Positions 45,501 through 48,735 of a stretch of DNA of 64,000 bases are shown one piece after another. Each line of letters begins with the position of its first letter. Position 1 is the stretch's first letter. The notes under the pieces were generated by a model, which worked only from the letters and a program-made list of their open reading frames with translations, was not told the origin of the DNA and did not search any database. The position numbers and the translations under genes are program-made. Origin of the DNA: Perognathus longimembris pacificus (lineage: Eukaryota > Chordata > Mammalia > Rodentia > Heteromyidae); assembly GCF_023159225.1 (NCBI RefSeq), contig NC_063163.1:108159885-108223884 (forward strand), written 5' to 3'.

Positions 45501-45657
45501 TTGGGGAGGCAGGTTCCACCCATGCCCCAACTGGCACTATAGCCTCGTTCCTCTCGGCCAACACGGCCAACACGTCCTGGCTCTTCATGGGGTTTAAAGC
45601 CAGTGGCAAGTGTGTGGTATTTCGAGGCTTCTTGAGGGGGGTCACACGTCCTGGCAT
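4938..45657 (-). CDS. CCDC15: CCDC15, coiled-coil domain-containing protein 15 (14 coding exons, 760-residue model)
   Basis: CCDC15 is reported as a centriole inner-scaffold protein that affects centriole length and integrity (literature knowledge). The coding model joins minus-strand segments 45657-45478, 42633-42484, 41973-41785, 35354-35304, 32107-31988, 30010-29891, 29667-29116, 28389-28270, 25194-25090, 21149-21057, 19363-19260, 7252-7076, 6545-6397 and 5110-4938. All junctions have GT/AG ends and the phases join without a break: 2283 nt, 760 codons plus TAA. Order in the protein: conserved N-terminal block (residues 11-52, with DVLAVLAERNEAIVPVGAW), basic coiled coil (68-110), low-complexity repeats rich in D, Q, N and F (about 340-454), charged coiled coil (about 561-650), then a Cys-rich block (C678, C679, C680, C692, C696) near the C terminus. 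Human CCDC15 is about 951 residues as I recall; the shortfall lies mainly in the repeat array and two shortened exons. Recognition is by remembered similarity to the human protein and not by a search. Confidence 0.96.
5630..5832 (-). mobile_element. IDL-Geo SINE, young, perfect 15-bp target duplication
   Basis: Flanked by GATATTTGTGATTTT at 5615-5629 and 5833-5847. Full length, low divergence. Confidence 0.95.
6397..6545 (-). CDS. CCDC15: CCDC15 coding exon with Cys-rich motif (residues 654-704)
   Basis: 149 nt; acceptor ACATTTTTTTCTAG, donor GTAAAT at 6396. Encodes YVEALRAQVQEKMKLYNITL, then PPLCCCGPDFWDAHPDTC and ANNCIFYKNHR. The five cysteines in a short span, with H688, look like a metal-binding or disulfide-prone knot, but no function for them is known to me. 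Very strongly conserved. Confidence 0.96.
6788..6990 (-). repeat. B1-Geo SINE
   Basis: Reverse of right module, linker GGTTAACTGGAATTAAGAGTC and B1 part CAGCCTCCTGAGTAGCTAGG. A further B1 monomer (-) lies at 6190-6272. Confidence 0.8.
7076..7252 (-). CDS. CCDC15: CCDC15 coding exon (residues 595-654)
   Basis: 177 nt; acceptor TTTTTATCCTCAG, donor GTAATT at 7075. The first A completes the Lys codon split from the previous exon and the last AG begins an Arg codon. Encodes KRKEQQRFAEEQRIL, SEEKMSDLLAQLQLEEIKGA and KEKQQQKEKEYVR. The donor choice (AAG before GTAATT) is fixed by phase with the next exon. Confidence 0.95.
7481..7687 (-). mobile_element. IDL-Geo SINE with 14-bp target duplication
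   Basis: TTAAGAGATTTTCT at 7467-7480 and 7688-7701. Confidence 0.95.
7765..8200 (+). mobile_element. Possible L1 5'-end fragment
   Basis: GGCCAAAATGGAGTTAACAG and the following A/C-rich text recall the start of old L1 5' UTRs. No other family matched. Tentative. Confidence 0.35.
8211..8232 (+). repeat. (AC)n microsatellite
   Basis: About 11 units. Confidence 0.9.
8240..8555 (-). repeat. ID and B1-type SINE relics in tandem
   Basis: TTTGAACAGGAGTCTTACAC ID remnant, then two diverged B1 monomers with GTTTGCCTAGGCTGGCCTCG and CATCCTGAGTAGCTAAGG. Confidence 0.6.
9536..9726 (-). mobile_element. IDL-Geo SINE, older copy
   Basis: Full dimer with several differences and a (GT)n/GC-rich purine-pyrimidine run next to its tail (9472-9500). 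The right neighbour 9727-9894 is a B1-Geo copy. Confidence 0.85.
9727..9894 (-). repeat. B1-Geo SINE, partial right module
   Basis: CTCAGTTTCTTTTGCTTAAGG then TGGTTAGAGATAAAGGTCTC and the B1 part to GGCGCTTGGC. Confidence 0.75.
9919..10150 (+). repeat. B1-Geo SINE
   Basis: GCACAGTGGCTCATACCTGC, linker CTCTTATCTCCAATAAACC and right module with an internal A run at 10080-10093. Confidence 0.85.
10360..10447 (+). repeat. ID-type monomeric SINE
   Basis: GGGCTGGGGGTATGGCTCAC head and GGGTTCAAACCC B box, CAA-rich tail; no right module. Confidence 0.75.
11028..11242 (-). mobile_element. IDL-Geo SINE beside an (AT)n tract
   Basis: Full dimer whose T tail directly follows an (AT)n run at 10998-11024; TATA-rich target. 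Confidence 0.9.
11243..12305. other. Intronic DNA, nothing recognised
   Basis: CCDC15 intron sequence with average composition; the frame at 11179-11499 is partly SINE. Confidence 0.5.
12306..12402 (-). repeat. B1-type SINE monomer
   Basis: CAGCCTCCTGAGTAGCTAGG and AGGCATGAGCCACTGGTG in reverse B1 order. Confidence 0.75.
12545..12845 (+). repeat. MIR SINE relics (one nearly full, then a second 3' fragment)
   Basis: CTAGATTTAAACC, CATAAGTTACTGAAATGAAT, AAGCACTCAATATTA then a second 3' end GGATAAAATGAGATGCTATC and GTAAAGCACTTGAAATATAG. Confidence 0.6.
12843..12888 (+). repeat. AT/AC-rich simple repeat
   Basis: Mixed TATATA and TACATA units at the tail of a MIR fragment. Confidence 0.8.
12905..13260 (+). 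repeat. L2-like LINE relic
   Basis: AGGGTAAAGTCCAACAACTT, CTCTTTATGGTCTTTC and AACTCCTGTCCACCC resemble the L2 3' region. Diverged; tentative. Confidence 0.4.
13300..13555 (-). repeat. MIR SINE relic
   Basis: Antisense MIR landmarks: TTATTGAGCGTATGC, TTAATCCTCACAGAACC, CAAAGAGGAAACTC, AAAGTCACACAAATGG and AGAGCTGGAACTTCCA. Confidence 0.75.
13644..13835 (+). mobile_element. IDL-Geo SINE, old subfamily
   Basis: AAGGTCAAG flanks at 13635-13643 and 13836-13844. It carries the old-subfamily text CTAGCATGCATGAAG and TTCAATTCCTCAG. Confidence 0.85.
13845..15040. other. Intronic DNA, little recognised
   Basis: No exon-like segment. The stretch 14870-15060 has weak similarity to antisense L1 text (GGCTTATGTCTTTTAATATG). 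Confidence 0.4.
15040..16120 (-). mobile_element. Probable L1 5' UTR region, antisense
   Basis: On the minus strand the right end reads AAGATGGCAGATTAGAACC, the typical first bases of an old L1 5' UTR, and GC-richer text with several chance ORFs follows, as in L1 5' regions. The upstream limit is uncertain. Confidence 0.5.
16155..16366 (-). repeat. B1-Geo SINE
   Basis: Full dimer in reverse; diverged. Confidence 0.8.
16380..16880 (+). repeat. Possible L2-like LINE relic
   Basis: TGGCAAACTCCAGTTCATCT and the pyrimidine-rich surroundings recall L2. Weak. Confidence 0.3.
16935..17132 (-). repeat. B1-Geo SINE
   Basis: GACATTGTCCCTTAG, linker GTTAATTGGAGATAAAAG and a diverged B1 part. Confidence 0.8.
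17180..17350 (-). repeat. MIR SINE relic
   Basis: CTTTACATATATTTCTCC, TAATCCTCATATTTT and AAGTTACATAGCCAA in antisense MIR order. Confidence 0.55.
17484..17665 (+). mobile_element. IDL-Geo SINE, old subfamily
   Basis: GGGGCTAAGAATGTGGCC head, CTAGCATGCATG, right module, truncated tail; AAGATAAA near both ends. Confidence 0.85.
17830..18045 (+). repeat. B1-Geo SINE
   Basis: GCAGTGGCTCATACCTATTA head, GCCAGCCTGGGCAGAC, then a diverged right module. Confidence 0.75.
18149..18358 (+). mobile_element. IDL-Geo SINE, young, with target duplication
   Basis: AAAAAATGAAGTCT precedes the head (18135-18148) and follows the A tail. Confidence 0.93.
18368..18900 (+). repeat. B1-type SINE pair and ID monomer around a younger SINE
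   Basis: B1 at 18372-18490, a second B1 from 18493 that is interrupted by the IDL-Geo at 18547 and resumes at 18759, then an ID-like module (18835-18900) with a CATA-repeat tail. Confidence 0.65.
18547..18744 (+). mobile_element. IDL-Geo SINE inserted into a B1-type SINE
   Basis: AAGAAGGGTAAATA at 18531-18544 and 18745-18758. It splits an older B1 monomer that starts near 18493. Confidence 0.93.
19260..19363 (-). CDS. CCDC15: CCDC15 coding exon, charged coiled coil (residues 561-594)
   Basis: 104 nt: 34 codons plus two bases, donor GTAAGT at 19259, acceptor TTCTTTTAG. Encodes RQKQYLRYRRLFMDIEREQV then KEQKREREQKKKIE. This is the most conserved coiled coil of the family. An antisense IDL-Geo SINE lies 74 bases upstream in transcript terms. 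Confidence 0.95.
19437..19638 (-). mobile_element. IDL-Geo SINE 74 bp from a CCDC15 exon
   Basis: GGTAATCTTATGTT at 19423-19436 and 19639-19652. Sits in the acceptor-side intron of the exon ending at 19363. Confidence 0.95.
19653..20632. other. Intronic DNA, nothing recognised
   Basis: AT-rich; GTACTCATTACCTGACTTATG text at 20010-20040 recurs at 31838-31858, so an unnamed interspersed repeat may be present in both places. Confidence 0.4.
20633..20768 (+). mobile_element. MER5-like hAT-Charlie DNA transposon relic
   Basis: AATGCATCAGAATCAGCAGT near the left and TAGGCATCTGTGTTTTGAAA near the right match MER5-type text. Confidence 0.55.
21057..21149 (-). CDS. CCDC15: CCDC15 coding exon (residues 530-560)
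   Basis: 93 nt, phase 0; acceptor TTTCTGACAG, donor GTATGT at 21056. Encodes VCGEDQSGLNTEFQVPLAFH and SGVDQEEDKKE, nearly identical to the human CCDC15 text as remembered. Confidence 0.95.
21463..21546 (+). repeat. Duplicated (AC)n microsatellite
   Basis: Two AC arrays each preceded by GGGGGTATATTATACACAC, i.e. a tandem duplication of flank plus array. Confidence 0.9.
21748..21840 (+). repeat. ID-type monomeric SINE inside an L1 fragment
   Basis: GGGGGCTGGGGTTAAAGCTC head and CCTAGGTTCAATTCTTAG B-box region. Confidence 0.7.
22752..22985 (+). repeat. B1-Geo SINE
   Basis: Near-complete dimer: GGCACCAGTGGCTCATTCC to AGCCCCAAGACTGGC. Confidence 0.88.
22990..24240 (+). mobile_element. L1 (old) 3'-end fragment, split by an LTR-like insertion
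   Basis: Left part: CATATCTAGGTATATATACC. Right part from 23865: AACAACCCAAGTGTCCATCA, GGAGTACTATTCAGG and TCATAGAGACAGAAAATAGA. The interruption is the element at 23110-23670. Confidence 0.7.
23110..23670 (+). mobile_element. LTR-like element interrupting an L1 fragment
   Basis: The region splits an L1 3'-end sequence (23000-23090 and 23865-24240). It has a TATA-like ATAAAAG near 23556, AATAAA near 23594 and an LTR-like end GGACATTTCA near 23670. No target duplication could be matched, so limits are approximate. An ID-type monomer lies inside at about 23397-23450. Confidence 0.45.
24244..24540 (+). repeat. B1 monomer followed by B1-Geo SINE
   Basis: First B1 with TACATGCCAATAATCTCAGC, second with GGGCACTGGTGGTTCACATC, linker, shortened right module and AAC-rich tail. 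Confidence 0.8.
24625..24750 (-). repeat. B1-type SINE monomer, old
   Basis: TTTGCCCAAGCTGACCTTGA and CACCTGCTGAGTAACTGG in reverse B1 order. Confidence 0.65.
25090..25194 (-). CDS. CCDC15: CCDC15 coding exon (residues 495-529)
   Basis: 105 nt encoding KLSVGTAEKC, REDLPLDGHQHLPNRHP and RDTCRRRQ. The acceptor reads ACTTTAGGCAG. A second AG four bases upstream would break the phase, so the start at 25194 was chosen. Donor GTAGGA at 25089. Short of an open-reading-frame cut-off, recognised by phase and neighbours. Confidence 0.85.
25395..25520 (+). repeat. MIR SINE 3' fragment
   Basis: CTACCAGGGTTATTGTGAAA, GTTAAAATAACACATACAAA and ATAAATATAAGC fit the sense MIR 3' half. Confidence 0.5.
25788..25995 (-). 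mobile_element. IDL-Geo SINE with 9-bp target duplication
   Basis: CCTACTCTT at 25779-25787 and 25996-26004. Confidence 0.94.
26352..26545 (-). mobile_element. IDL-Geo SINE, old subfamily
   Basis: Dimer with internal deletions (short right module) and CATGCATGCTAGGCAAG text. Confidence 0.85.
26622..26762 (+). repeat. Long polypyrimidine (CTC)n/(CCCCTC)n tract
   Basis: About 140 bp of nearly uninterrupted pyrimidine. The CCDC15 transcript reads it as (GGA)n purine sequence in the intron between exons at 28270 and 25194. Confidence 0.95.
26952..27190 (+). repeat. B1-Geo SINE
   Basis: AGCTGGGTACCAGTAGCTCA head to AGTACCAGTACACAC tail. Confidence 0.85.
27190..27245 (+). repeat. TA-rich simple repeat
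   Basis: TATATA and TATAGA units following a SINE tail. Confidence 0.8.
27404..27609 (+). mobile_element. IDL-Geo SINE, young, with 15-bp target duplication
   Basis: AAGAATAGCAAAAGA at 27389-27403 and 27610-27624. Confidence 0.95.
28270..28389 (-). CDS. CCDC15: CCDC15 coding exon (residues 455-494)
   Basis: 120 nt, phase 0 at both ends; acceptor TTTTTTGTCTTTCAG, donor GTAGAG at 28269. Peptide KVRFQEPFSG, EKGRDVSSVDHQYRP and KFQDFLGDQ. The opening K-V-x-F-x-x-P is the same pattern seen at the start of the exon 8 extension, suggesting an internal exon-level similarity within the protein. Confidence 0.9.
29116..29667 (-). CDS. CCDC15: CCDC15 large repeat-bearing exon (residues 271-454), modelled with internal acceptor
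   Basis: 552 nt, open throughout in phase 0, donor GTAAAA at 29115. It begins GLQDILPEAQDCLLEAQGDL, as in CCDC15, and carries about 14 degenerate 7- to 9-residue units of the type DQNILxK / YQDQDFLPK. The human array, as remembered, is much longer. The exon can also start upstream at 29735 (acceptor AATTTTAG), adding KVTFKNPLFVVMEE. That 68-nt extension is one base short of the 69 nt needed to stay in frame, so the reading frame breaks and meets TAG at 29627-29625. Using TTGTATTTTCAG (acceptor AG at 29669-29668) keeps the frame. The choice between these is unresolved. Confidence 0.85.
29668..29735 (-). pseudogene. CCDC15: 5' extension of CCDC15 exon 8, frame-shifted by one base
   Basis: The stretch reads K-V-T-F-K-N-P-L-F-V-V-M-E-E, then loses register. 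From about 29686 the other frame gives K-K-L-Y-F-Q-G-L-Q. In that second frame a TAA lies directly upstream of QKK, so no single frame is open across it. The homologous human segment, as recalled, is 23 codons (69 nt); here it is 68 nt. It could be a true deletion tolerated by moving the splice acceptor, or an assembly error. Confidence 0.7.
29891..30010 (-). CDS. CCDC15: CCDC15 coding exon (residues 231-270)
   Basis: 120 nt, phase 0 at both ends. The acceptor is TTTTTGTTTAG and the donor GTAAAG at 29890. The peptide contains TDEKQRALICGNQQDLL, SEDKDKSLSRVQ. An IDL-Geo SINE begins only about 46 bases upstream of the acceptor in transcript terms, so branch point and pyrimidine tract sit between exon and SINE. 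Confidence 0.92.
30056..30258 (+). mobile_element. IDL-Geo SINE 46 bp from a CCDC15 exon
   Basis: Full dimer. AATTTAATACAA before and AATTAATACAC after give a near-match duplication. Antisense to CCDC15. Confidence 0.92.
30600..31262 (+). mobile_element. L1 ORF2 C-terminal fragment
   Basis: AAGATAGTGTGACACTGGCA, then GGAGTACAGATCTAAACATA and TTAAAATTCTTAGAATACAT follow the L1 ORF2 C-terminal region; frame broken throughout. Confidence 0.7.
31285..31479 (+). mobile_element. IDL-Geo SINE, old subfamily, inserted in the head of a B1-Geo SINE
   Basis: AAAAGCCAGGTACCAG at 31269-31284 and 31480-31495. The duplicated text is itself the B1 head of the SINE that continues to 31730. Confidence 0.92.
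31480..31735 (+). repeat. B1-Geo SINE
   Basis: Complete dimer from GCCAGGTACCAG to a CCAACC/A-rich tail; host of the IDL-Geo insertion to its left. Confidence 0.88.
31988..32107 (-). CDS. CCDC15: CCDC15 coding exon (residues 191-230)
   Basis: 120 nt, phase 0 at both ends; acceptor TTTTCTCTCTCCAG, donor GTAGAG at 31987. The peptide includes SEKPENVNINTETREFP and KTHQDLLTTVHCQNFVDNQ, alignable with the human segment that contains SRKP, GELPIKVHQGLL and YQNYMENQ (from memory). Confidence 0.9.
32108..33671. other. Intronic DNA, nothing recognised
   Basis: 1.5 kb of AT-rich CCDC15 intron with no repeat or exon I can support. Confidence 0.5.
33672..33840 (+). repeat. B1 / ID-like chimeric SINE
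   Basis: B1 part to CTCACCTCCAAAG, then GTGACTCAAGTGGTAGAGG fused to GGTTCAATCCTTAGCACCAC, an ID B-box end in place of the usual right-module end. Confidence 0.65.
33940..34155 (-). repeat. B1-Geo SINE
   Basis: Full dimer in reverse. Confidence 0.85.
34830..35049 (-). repeat. B1-type SINEs, old, beside CCDC15 exon 5
   Basis: Two diverged B1 parts (CCCAAGCTGGCTGGATTGTA; CCATGTTGACCTCAAACTG) ending GAGCCACTGGGGCTC, directly next to the younger IDL-Geo. Confidence 0.65.
35056..35280 (-). mobile_element. IDL-Geo SINE, old subfamily, 23 bp from the exon 5 donor
   Basis: TCTAAC at 35050-35055 and 35281-35286. Inserted into the head of a B1-Geo SINE (about 34830-35050). Confidence 0.88.
35304..35354 (-). 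CDS. CCDC15: CCDC15 short coding exon ending beside a SINE pile-up (residues 174-190)
   Basis: 51 nt encoding LSHTMKQARHQLASFKT. The acceptor is CTTTTCCTGACAG and the donor GTGAGT at 35303. After the donor there are only 23 bases before an antisense IDL-Geo SINE begins at 35280. Read on in frame, the genomic sequence gives V-S-E-K-K-G, like the residues that follow in the human protein as I remember it (V-I-K-K-K-G). The exon may therefore be shortened in this lineage. Confidence 0.88.
35888..36089 (+). mobile_element. IDL-Geo SINE, old subfamily
   Basis: AAAAGAATCAAT flanks both ends. Confidence 0.9.
36113..36345 (+). repeat. B1-Geo SINE
   Basis: Complete dimer downstream of the IDL-Geo tail at 36089. 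Confidence 0.85.
36507..36610 (+). repeat. B1-type SINE monomer
   Basis: AGCCAGGTTTGGTGGTGCAT head and AAGCCAGAGCTACATCTC. Confidence 0.7.
37300..37735 (+). mobile_element. MLT1-type MaLR LTR
   Basis: Contains CCCTAATCCCTGGAAT, GGACCTTTGCAGACATGATGA and GGATCTTGAGATGAGG, the hallmark text of MLT1 LTRs, in plus orientation. Confidence 0.75.
38419..38620 (+). mobile_element. IDL-Geo SINE
   Basis: Full dimer, CAAATAGC at both ends, tail with AAGC repeats. Confidence 0.88.
39275..39495 (-). repeat. B1-Geo SINE
   Basis: Reverse dimer with GTTAATTGGAGATAAGAG linker. Confidence 0.82.
40506..40870 (+). repeat. B1-Geo SINE followed by a B1 monomer
   Basis: AAGCTGGGCATTGGTAGCTC dimer to 40741, then B1 at 40772-40862. 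A reverse ID fragment lies at 40245-40320. Confidence 0.82.
41785..41973 (-). CDS. CCDC15: CCDC15 coding exon (residues 111-173)
   Basis: 189 nt, phase 0 at both ends. The acceptor has a long T tract (plus-strand A run at 41983-41994) and the donor is GTACGT at 41784. It encodes KEGSIAM, YLTPKRTSVFP, LPPSQML and GENHSELFQQAQA, in the same order as human CCDC15. Confidence 0.95.
42090..42275 (-). repeat. MIR SINE relic
   Basis: ATTTACCAGGCAACTGCTATG, CATGTTTTACAGACAAG, GGTCACATAGCTAGTAAGTA in antisense order; lies in the CCDC15 intron between exons at 41.97 and 42.48 kb. Confidence 0.6.
42484..42633 (-). CDS. CCDC15: CCDC15 coding exon, coiled-coil block (residues 61-110)
   Basis: This 150-nt exon is phase 0 at both ends, with acceptor TTTAAAAG and donor GTAAGT. 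The peptide contains EGELKEQQRRKQEALKHF and RQVKYRVNQHIRLRKKQQLQ, a basic, heptad-like coiled coil that is strongly conserved in CCDC15. It is too short and split to stand out as an open reading frame by itself. Confidence 0.95.
43130..43330 (+). repeat. L2-like LINE 3' end
   Basis: CACTAGACTATGAACTCTGA followed by GGCCTAGAACATC resembles the conserved L2 3' end. Confidence 0.5.
43500..44170 (+). mobile_element. MLT1-type MaLR LTR, with a B1 fragment inserted
   Basis: The left part (TGGTATTCATGC-like start) and the right part (ACCCAGCTGAGGCCCCAGAC, then GGTTCTGGGGTCATTTGTTA) follow the MLT1 consensus as I know it. A B1-type fragment at 43798-43880 interrupts it. The ORF within is incidental. 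Confidence 0.65.
43798..43880 (+). repeat. B1-type SINE fragment in an MLT1 LTR
   Basis: CAGGTGCTGGTGGCTCATGT to GGATCACAGTTCAAAACTAG. Confidence 0.7.
44171..45124. other. Intronic DNA, little recognised
   Basis: The segment 44690-45050 has C/T-rich, L2-like character, too diverged to call. Confidence 0.35.
45125..45400 (+). repeat. B1-type and ID-type SINE relics near CCDC15 exon 2
   Basis: CATCAGGCACGGTGGCTTCT B1, a second partial B1, a G-rich run (45325-45355), then GATGCGGCTTGTAAGC ID with GAGTTCAAACTCC. They end about 75 bp from exon 2's donor. Confidence 0.6.
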
Positions 45658-45666
45658 CGGTGACTC
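45478..45666 (-). CDS. CCDC15: CCDC15 exon with start codon (residues 1-60)
   Basis: The acceptor is a pyrimidine-rich tract ending CCTAACCAG just above 45666, and the donor is GTGAGT at 45477. The ATG at 45657 lies nine bases inside the exon. Conserved parts are KKPRNT, LPLALNP and DVLAVLAERNEAIVPVGAWVEPASP-like text, matching the CCDC15 N terminus. The exon ends in phase 0 after IPAH. The first few residues (MPGRVTPL) differ from the human start as remembered, which is usual for this end of the protein. Confidence 0.95.
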
Positions 45667-45699
45667 CTGGTTAGGAAAAAGAGAAATGAAACGCCTAAA

Positions 45700-46350
45700 A
45701 GCTCCAAAACGACGGCGTTCAGAGCTCCACCGTCTTGACGACAGGAGCCACTGGGCTCTGAAAAGGAGAGGCGCCCTAAGGAGGCAGAAGCTTGGCAGGT
45801 GATGTTAAATGGGGATTCTGGACAGAGAGGAAGAAGAGAGGAAAGGAAGAGACCTGGAGAGAAATAAAAGACCAAAGGAATGAGGGGGAGGCCTGGGAGG
45901 GGGGGGTAGAACCTGGGCCTGCGGCAGAGTCCAAATACTGTACTTAATCAGTATCCAGGTATTAGGAGAAGAGCTGAGCCTCCAGGCACTCCTAGACAGA
46001 CGGAACACTGTCCAGTGTACGCTGCAGCTCACAGACGACGCGGGATACCCAGGAAACCACCTCAAGAAAACCGCCACTTCGCGATGGGACGCCCCGCCCC
46101 GCCGCGTAGTCCACTCCCCAGCCCTGCGCCCGCCCCTTCCGGGATTCGCGTCCACTTATAGGGCTCGGAAAGCTGTACGGGGCGGGGTTTCGGGTACCGG
46201 TGCTTCCGGAATTTCCGCTTCCTAGCCGGTTGACAGAGAAGGGAGCTGGTTGGGTGTACGGAAGGAGGGGGGCGGGCTGCCGGGCAATGATTGAGCTGAG
46301 GCGCAGCCAAACAGCGTTGAGACCAGAGGTCCCGACTCCCTCAAGAAAAA
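45700..46350. promoter_or_regulatory. CCDC15: CpG-rich CCDC15 promoter and non-coding first exon region
   Basis: This is the only broad CpG-dense, GC-rich stretch of the window apart from the LTRs at 47.2-48.7 kb. It has GC boxes (GGGGCGGGG at about 46179; GCCCCGCCCC around 46090), ETS-type TTCCGG sites near 46136 and 46204, and a TATAAG on the minus strand at 46160-46155 that would place a CCDC15 start near 46125. The donor of the non-coding first exon could not be assigned. Divergent transcription to the right is plausible from such a promoter but no spliced partner is visible. Confidence 0.75.
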
Positions 46351-46440
46351 GGATGCGCTTAGCGGGTAATTCTAGCTGTACTCATGAGCTGAGATCTGAG
46401 GATTCATGGTTTGCAGCCAGTCCGGGCAGTAAAGCCCTAT

Positions 46441-46515
46441 GGCCAGTCTGGGGCTTGAACTCAGGGCTTGGACACTGCCCCAGCTTTTTGTGTTTATGTG
46501 GTGCTGAGGAACGGA
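46441..46515 (-). repeat. IDL-Geo SINE fragment next to the CCDC15 promoter
   Basis: GGCCAGTCTGGGGCTTGAAC and TTATGTGGTGCTGAGGAA remain of the right and left modules with the middle lost. It follows a B1 fragment (about 46365-46440). Confidence 0.7.
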
Positions 46516-46964
46516 AAGGAGAGAGACAGAAAAAGGATGCTAAGAACTGATCTGATAGCCCAACAGGACCCGGGTTCACTGTAGACGTGAAAAAGGATAG
46601 AAGGGCCCATCAAGTGCTTCCTCTAGAAATATATTTGTATAATTATCAAATTATTTTGTATAACTAAGTTACACAATAGTTTGTCCTTCTAATGCTTTAT
46701 AAGGCACAATATGTGTGTACAACACTATTTCAAACATACTCTTCTCTTTGAACATCGCCGGCCTAGTGGGCACCTTTTCACTACAAGCCCTGTTTTAATT
46801 CATAGCTATCATTGGATACCATTAGCCCTGTGGGTTACTCATTGATCCAACACACATCGTTTTAAGCTTTTTATACCAGTACCGTGTTTTGTTGGTCTTT
46901 TTCTCCCCCCCCCCACCCCCATGCTCTACCATGAAAGCAATATCCTCAACTCCCACCACCTCCT

Positions 46965-47150
46965 TTTTCTTTTGTTGGTGGGGCCTGAATTCAGGGGCCT
47001 GGTTGCTGTCCCTGAGCAGTCTTTGCTCAAGGTTAGCACTCTACCACTCTTGAGTCTTAGTGACTTTCCTTGCTCAGGCTGGCTTTGAACCTTGATCCTT
47101 AGATCTCAACCTCCTGAAAAGCTAGGATTACAGGCATGAGCCACCAGTGT
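46965..47150 (-). repeat. B1-Geo SINE
   Basis: Reverse dimer, linker deleted. Confidence 0.8.
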
Positions 47151-47178
47151 CTTTGCCTTTATTTTGTTTATGGGATAG

Positions 47179-48735
47179 TGTTGTATTCTGGGAAGCAAGA
47201 AAACCCACTGGACACTGTTAAAGGTAACAAATGAGTTTTATTTAGTCAGTTTGCAACTGCCTTGCTCTGGGCTACCCCAGATCTAGGAACAGTTGCAGCC
47301 TCCAGGGGGGGCAAGTTTCTTTCCTTTCTTCCTTTCCACAGGCTTCTCCTGTCCACAGGCCTCTCTACAGGCCTCTTGTTCTCCATAGGCCTCTCCCCAC
47401 CCCCAAGGGCTTCCCCTTTCCACGTGGCTCCCCACCGGCCTCGGCTCTATCTCTGCTCTGTTCTGTCTCCACTCTGTCTCTGCTCCTTCTGAAGAACTTG
47501 AGCAGCCATTGTACCTCCATATTTTAGCTTGAGCCTGACAGGGCCCTGAAGCTTCCTGGAATAACTGCAGAACATGTCAATGTGAAGCCTGAACAAAATG
47601 CCGTCTAAAATAATCAAGGTAGCCAGAGAGACTTCATTTGACCAGAGGTCAGTTAAAGTTACAATGCTTTAGCCATTGTTTGTAAGACGCTTCACTGCCT
47701 TGTTTGATAATTGTGCTGTGTACTGGAATGTGTTTCTCATAGATGTGATTAACTATTAACAAAGTTCTGTTAGTAGGTTAGGGCCAATTCCTGGCAGCTA
47801 CGTGACTATAGCTTCCCTCACCTTAGTGACAAAATGCAGACTCTAAGAAACAAGTCAAGGACCCTAATTCCAGGAAAAGTGTAAACAACCCTCAGTTTGG
47901 CACCCACACCCTTGCAGCTCAGAGCCAATCATTTTAGAGAATTGATTTATGATTTCCCCGCGGTGTGATATGATTTTCTGAGTAATGCCATGATATATAG
48001 AGGGTCCCTGAAAACCCTATAAAAACCCTGTTGACTGGGAGGCCAGGGCTCTGGATTCAGACCCACTGTGGCGGTGACAGTCACAAGCCCGGGCTCGAGC
48101 TTGCCAATAAACGACCCTTTTGCTCTTACATTGGAATCGGCTTCTTGGTGGTCTTTGAGGGTCTCAAATTCGAGGACTACACTTCCACCAGCTCCACTTT
48201 GCTCTACTCAAACAGGCACAAGGCTCTGGCTCCTCCACAGGCCCTGCCTAGCTCAGCTTGGCTGCACTCTGCTCCACTCTCTGTCTGTTCTCCGAGGTCC
48301 TCTGGTTCTCAGCAGGCCTCAGCTCTGCAGGCCTCTCCTCCCTTCGGGCCCCGAGCTAGGCCGCTCCAACCTCCATTCTCAGGCCCAGACTAGGGCCTCC
48401 CTTGGCGGCTCTAGTCTGGGCTTGGGCCTCCCTGTCTGCAGGCCCCCCGGGCTCGAGCCTCCTCTGTCCGCAGGCACAGGCTCTCGGAACCAGGGCACTC
48501 CTCAGCTCCACGAGGCACCTCCTGGCACCTTCCTTTCTCTGCACCTCTTCCCCCTTCTCCCCCTTCCCCCTTCCTGCCGTCCTATATCCCCCAGCTGCCT
48601 GCAGTGGGGAGGGAGGTGGCATTCTGGTCCCCTCAATGTGGGGGTGGGGTCCTCTTTTACTCTCTCTAGTGGGGCGTGGCAATGATAACATGGGGCGGGG
48701 CTTCTACCACCACCCCCCTCCCCCAGGTTATTACA
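47179..48735 (-). mobile_element. ERV LTR (betaretrovirus/ERVK-like), 3' LTR of a truncated provirus, split by a nested LTR
   Basis: Read on the minus strand it begins TGTAATAACC after a purine-rich CAGTGGGGAA and ends GAATACAACA, so it has TGT...ACA termini. A polyadenylation signal AATAAA lies at 47242-47237, about 58 nt before the end, as expected for an R-U5 boundary. Excluding the nested element the LTR is about 860 bp. The interior is GC-rich with many AGGCCT motifs. Because internal sequence adjoins only the right side, it is read as the 3' LTR of a provirus that lost its left-hand (5') part. Confidence 0.6.
47490..48181 (+). mobile_element. Solo LTR, gammaretrovirus-like (ERV1), nested in the older LTR
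   Basis: 692 bp, TGAAGAAC at the left end and GGACTACA at the right, flanked by a 4-bp target duplication CTTC (47486-47489 and 48182-48185). TATAAAAA at 48019-48026 and AATAAA at 48106-48111 are spaced as U3-R expects, followed by a short U5 with GGTCTTTGAGGGTCTC, a text typical of gammaretroviral U5. No internal retroviral sequence is present, so it arose by LTR-LTR recombination. Confidence 0.78.

Noticed and set aside
46200..46550. 116-codon plus-strand frame starting in the CpG island
   Set aside because: It runs from GC-rich promoter DNA into B1 and IDL-Geo fragments; a chance ORF.
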